Origin: Streptomyces sp. NBC_00341
Lineage (GTDB): Bacteria > Actinomycetota > Actinomycetes > Streptomycetales > Streptomycetaceae
DNA length: 64,000 nt
Assembly (NCBI RefSeq): GCF_041435055.1
Contig: NZ_CP108002.1
Span: 3,968,001-4,032,000 of the forward strand
Reading direction: 5' to 3'
Shown here: in pieces, positions 63,387 through 64,000 of the stretch
Position numbering within the stretch: the stretch's first letter is position 1
Layout of the letters: each line of letters starts with the position of its first letter
Notes under the pieces: model-generated
Databases searched by the model: none
What the model was told of the DNA's origin: nothing
What the model saw: only the letters and a program-made list of their open reading frames with translations
Made by a program: the position numbers and the translations under genes

Positions 63387-64000
63387 TCAGGACGCGGGGA
63401 ATTCGGCCGCCACGGCCTCGGCGATCTGCGCCACGTTGAGCGCGGCACCCTTGCGGAGGTTGTCGCCGCAGACGAAGAGCTCCAGCGCCCTCGGCTCGTC
63501 CATCGACCGGCGGACCCGGCCGACCCAGGTCGGATCGGTGCCCACCACGTCGGACGGGGTCGGGAAGTCGCCCGCACCGGGGCTGTCGTACAGCACCACG
63601 CCGGGCGCGGTCGCCAGGATCTCGTGCGCCCGGTCGACCGTGACCTCGTTCTCGAAGCGGGCGTGCACGGACATCGAGTGGGTGGTGAGCACGGGGACGT
63701 ACACACAGGTCGCCGCCACCCGCAGGCTCGGCAGGTCGAGGATCTTGCGGCATTCGTCGCGGATCGCCAGCTCCTCGGACGACCAGCCGTCCCCGGCATC
63801 CGTCCCGGCCCACGGCACGACGTTGAGGGCGACGGGTGCGGCGAACGGGCCGCCGTGCGTGTCCCCCACGACCCGGCGTACGTCGCCCGGCTTCGTGCCC
63901 AGCTCACTGCCGGCCACCAGCGACAGCTGCTCGCGCAGGGCGGCGACGCCGTCGCGCCCGACCCCGCTCACGGCCTGGTACGAGGACACGACGAGTTCCC
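63387..64000 (-). CDS. asd: Aspartate-semialdehyde dehydrogenase, C-terminal part (cut by window edge)
   Basis: About 204 C-terminal residues of the enzyme that reduces aspartyl phosphate in lysine, threonine and methionine synthesis. VVSSYQAVSGVG, LTTHSMSVHARFE and CGDNLRKGAALN are family signatures, including the substrate-binding Arg and catalytic His region. The 5' part, with the catalytic cysteine, lies beyond the window. It is the nearest gene upstream of the sigma factor. Confidence 0.95.
   Translation of the reverse strand, partial: ELVVSSYQAVSGVGRDGVAALREQLSLVAGSELGTKPGDVRRVVGDTHGGPFAAPVALNVVPWAGTDAGDGWSSEELAIRDECRKILDLPSLRVAATCVYVPVLTTHSMSVHARFENEVTVDRAHEILATAPGVVLYDSPGAGDFPTPSDVVGTDPTWVGRVRRSMDEPRALELFVCGDNLRKGAALNVAQIAEAVAAEFPAS

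Overview
The window is a high-GC actinobacterial chromosome segment, almost certainly Streptomyces. The evidence is strong G/C third-position bias, many GTG and a few TTG starts, 1-nt and 4-nt stop/start overlaps, many start codons lacking a Shine-Dalgarno site but lying 6-8 nt after a -10-like hexamer (leaderless genes), and recognisable Streptomyces developmental genes (bldG, wblA). The edges cut topA (left) and asd (right).

Left part (1-20 kb): topA; a small membrane protein and decayed ABC-permease and regulator remnants; a SAM methyltransferase; a lipoprotein; the proton pyrophosphatase hppA; the anti-sigma kinase/bldG pair; a divergent DUF1998 helicase; then a compact minus-strand tad/Flp pilus cluster (ssd, tadA, tadB, tadC, Flp-like pilin, two TadE-like pseudopilins) linked by overlapping codons. 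After it come a HAD phosphatase, a degenerate Fic-like protein and a divergent CooC/MinD-like ATPase. Middle (20-45 kb): a NodB-like lipoprotein, a SulP-carbonic anhydrase fusion, acs, nhaA, a holin-like protein coupled to an alpha/beta hydrolase, a MarP-like periplasmic protease, CoA-type NUDIX, nth, crp, an MBL/NUDIX pair, RidA/DUF4177, an ArsA-like ATPase pair, wblA, a class A penicillin-binding protein, YqeY, a metallophosphoesterase and tRNA-Pro(CGG).

Right part (45-58 kb), beyond the tRNA, looks more strain-variable: an unknown helical protein, a DUF4097/ABC exporter operon with a divergent regulator and three CAACG/CGTTG palindromes, a second-type methionyl-tRNA synthetase, a TetR/NmrA-like divergent pair with an operator, a cysteine hydrolase with a GlxA-type regulator, a secreted SGNH lipase, an NTF2-like protein and a methyltransferase. 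Core-type genes resume at 58-64 kb: S9 peptidase, SURF1, an ECF sigma factor with a coupled membrane partner, and asd.

No CRISPR array, insertion sequence, prophage or large biosynthetic cluster was seen. The most interesting items are the minimal tad operon and the unexplained spacer beside it (inverted repeat, perfect DnaA box, a 40-codon ORF with an ideal ribosome site, a hairpin and a G16 tract), the degenerate Fic protein, the operator-rich ABC locus, the second MetRS, and a 50-nt perfect palindromic terminator.
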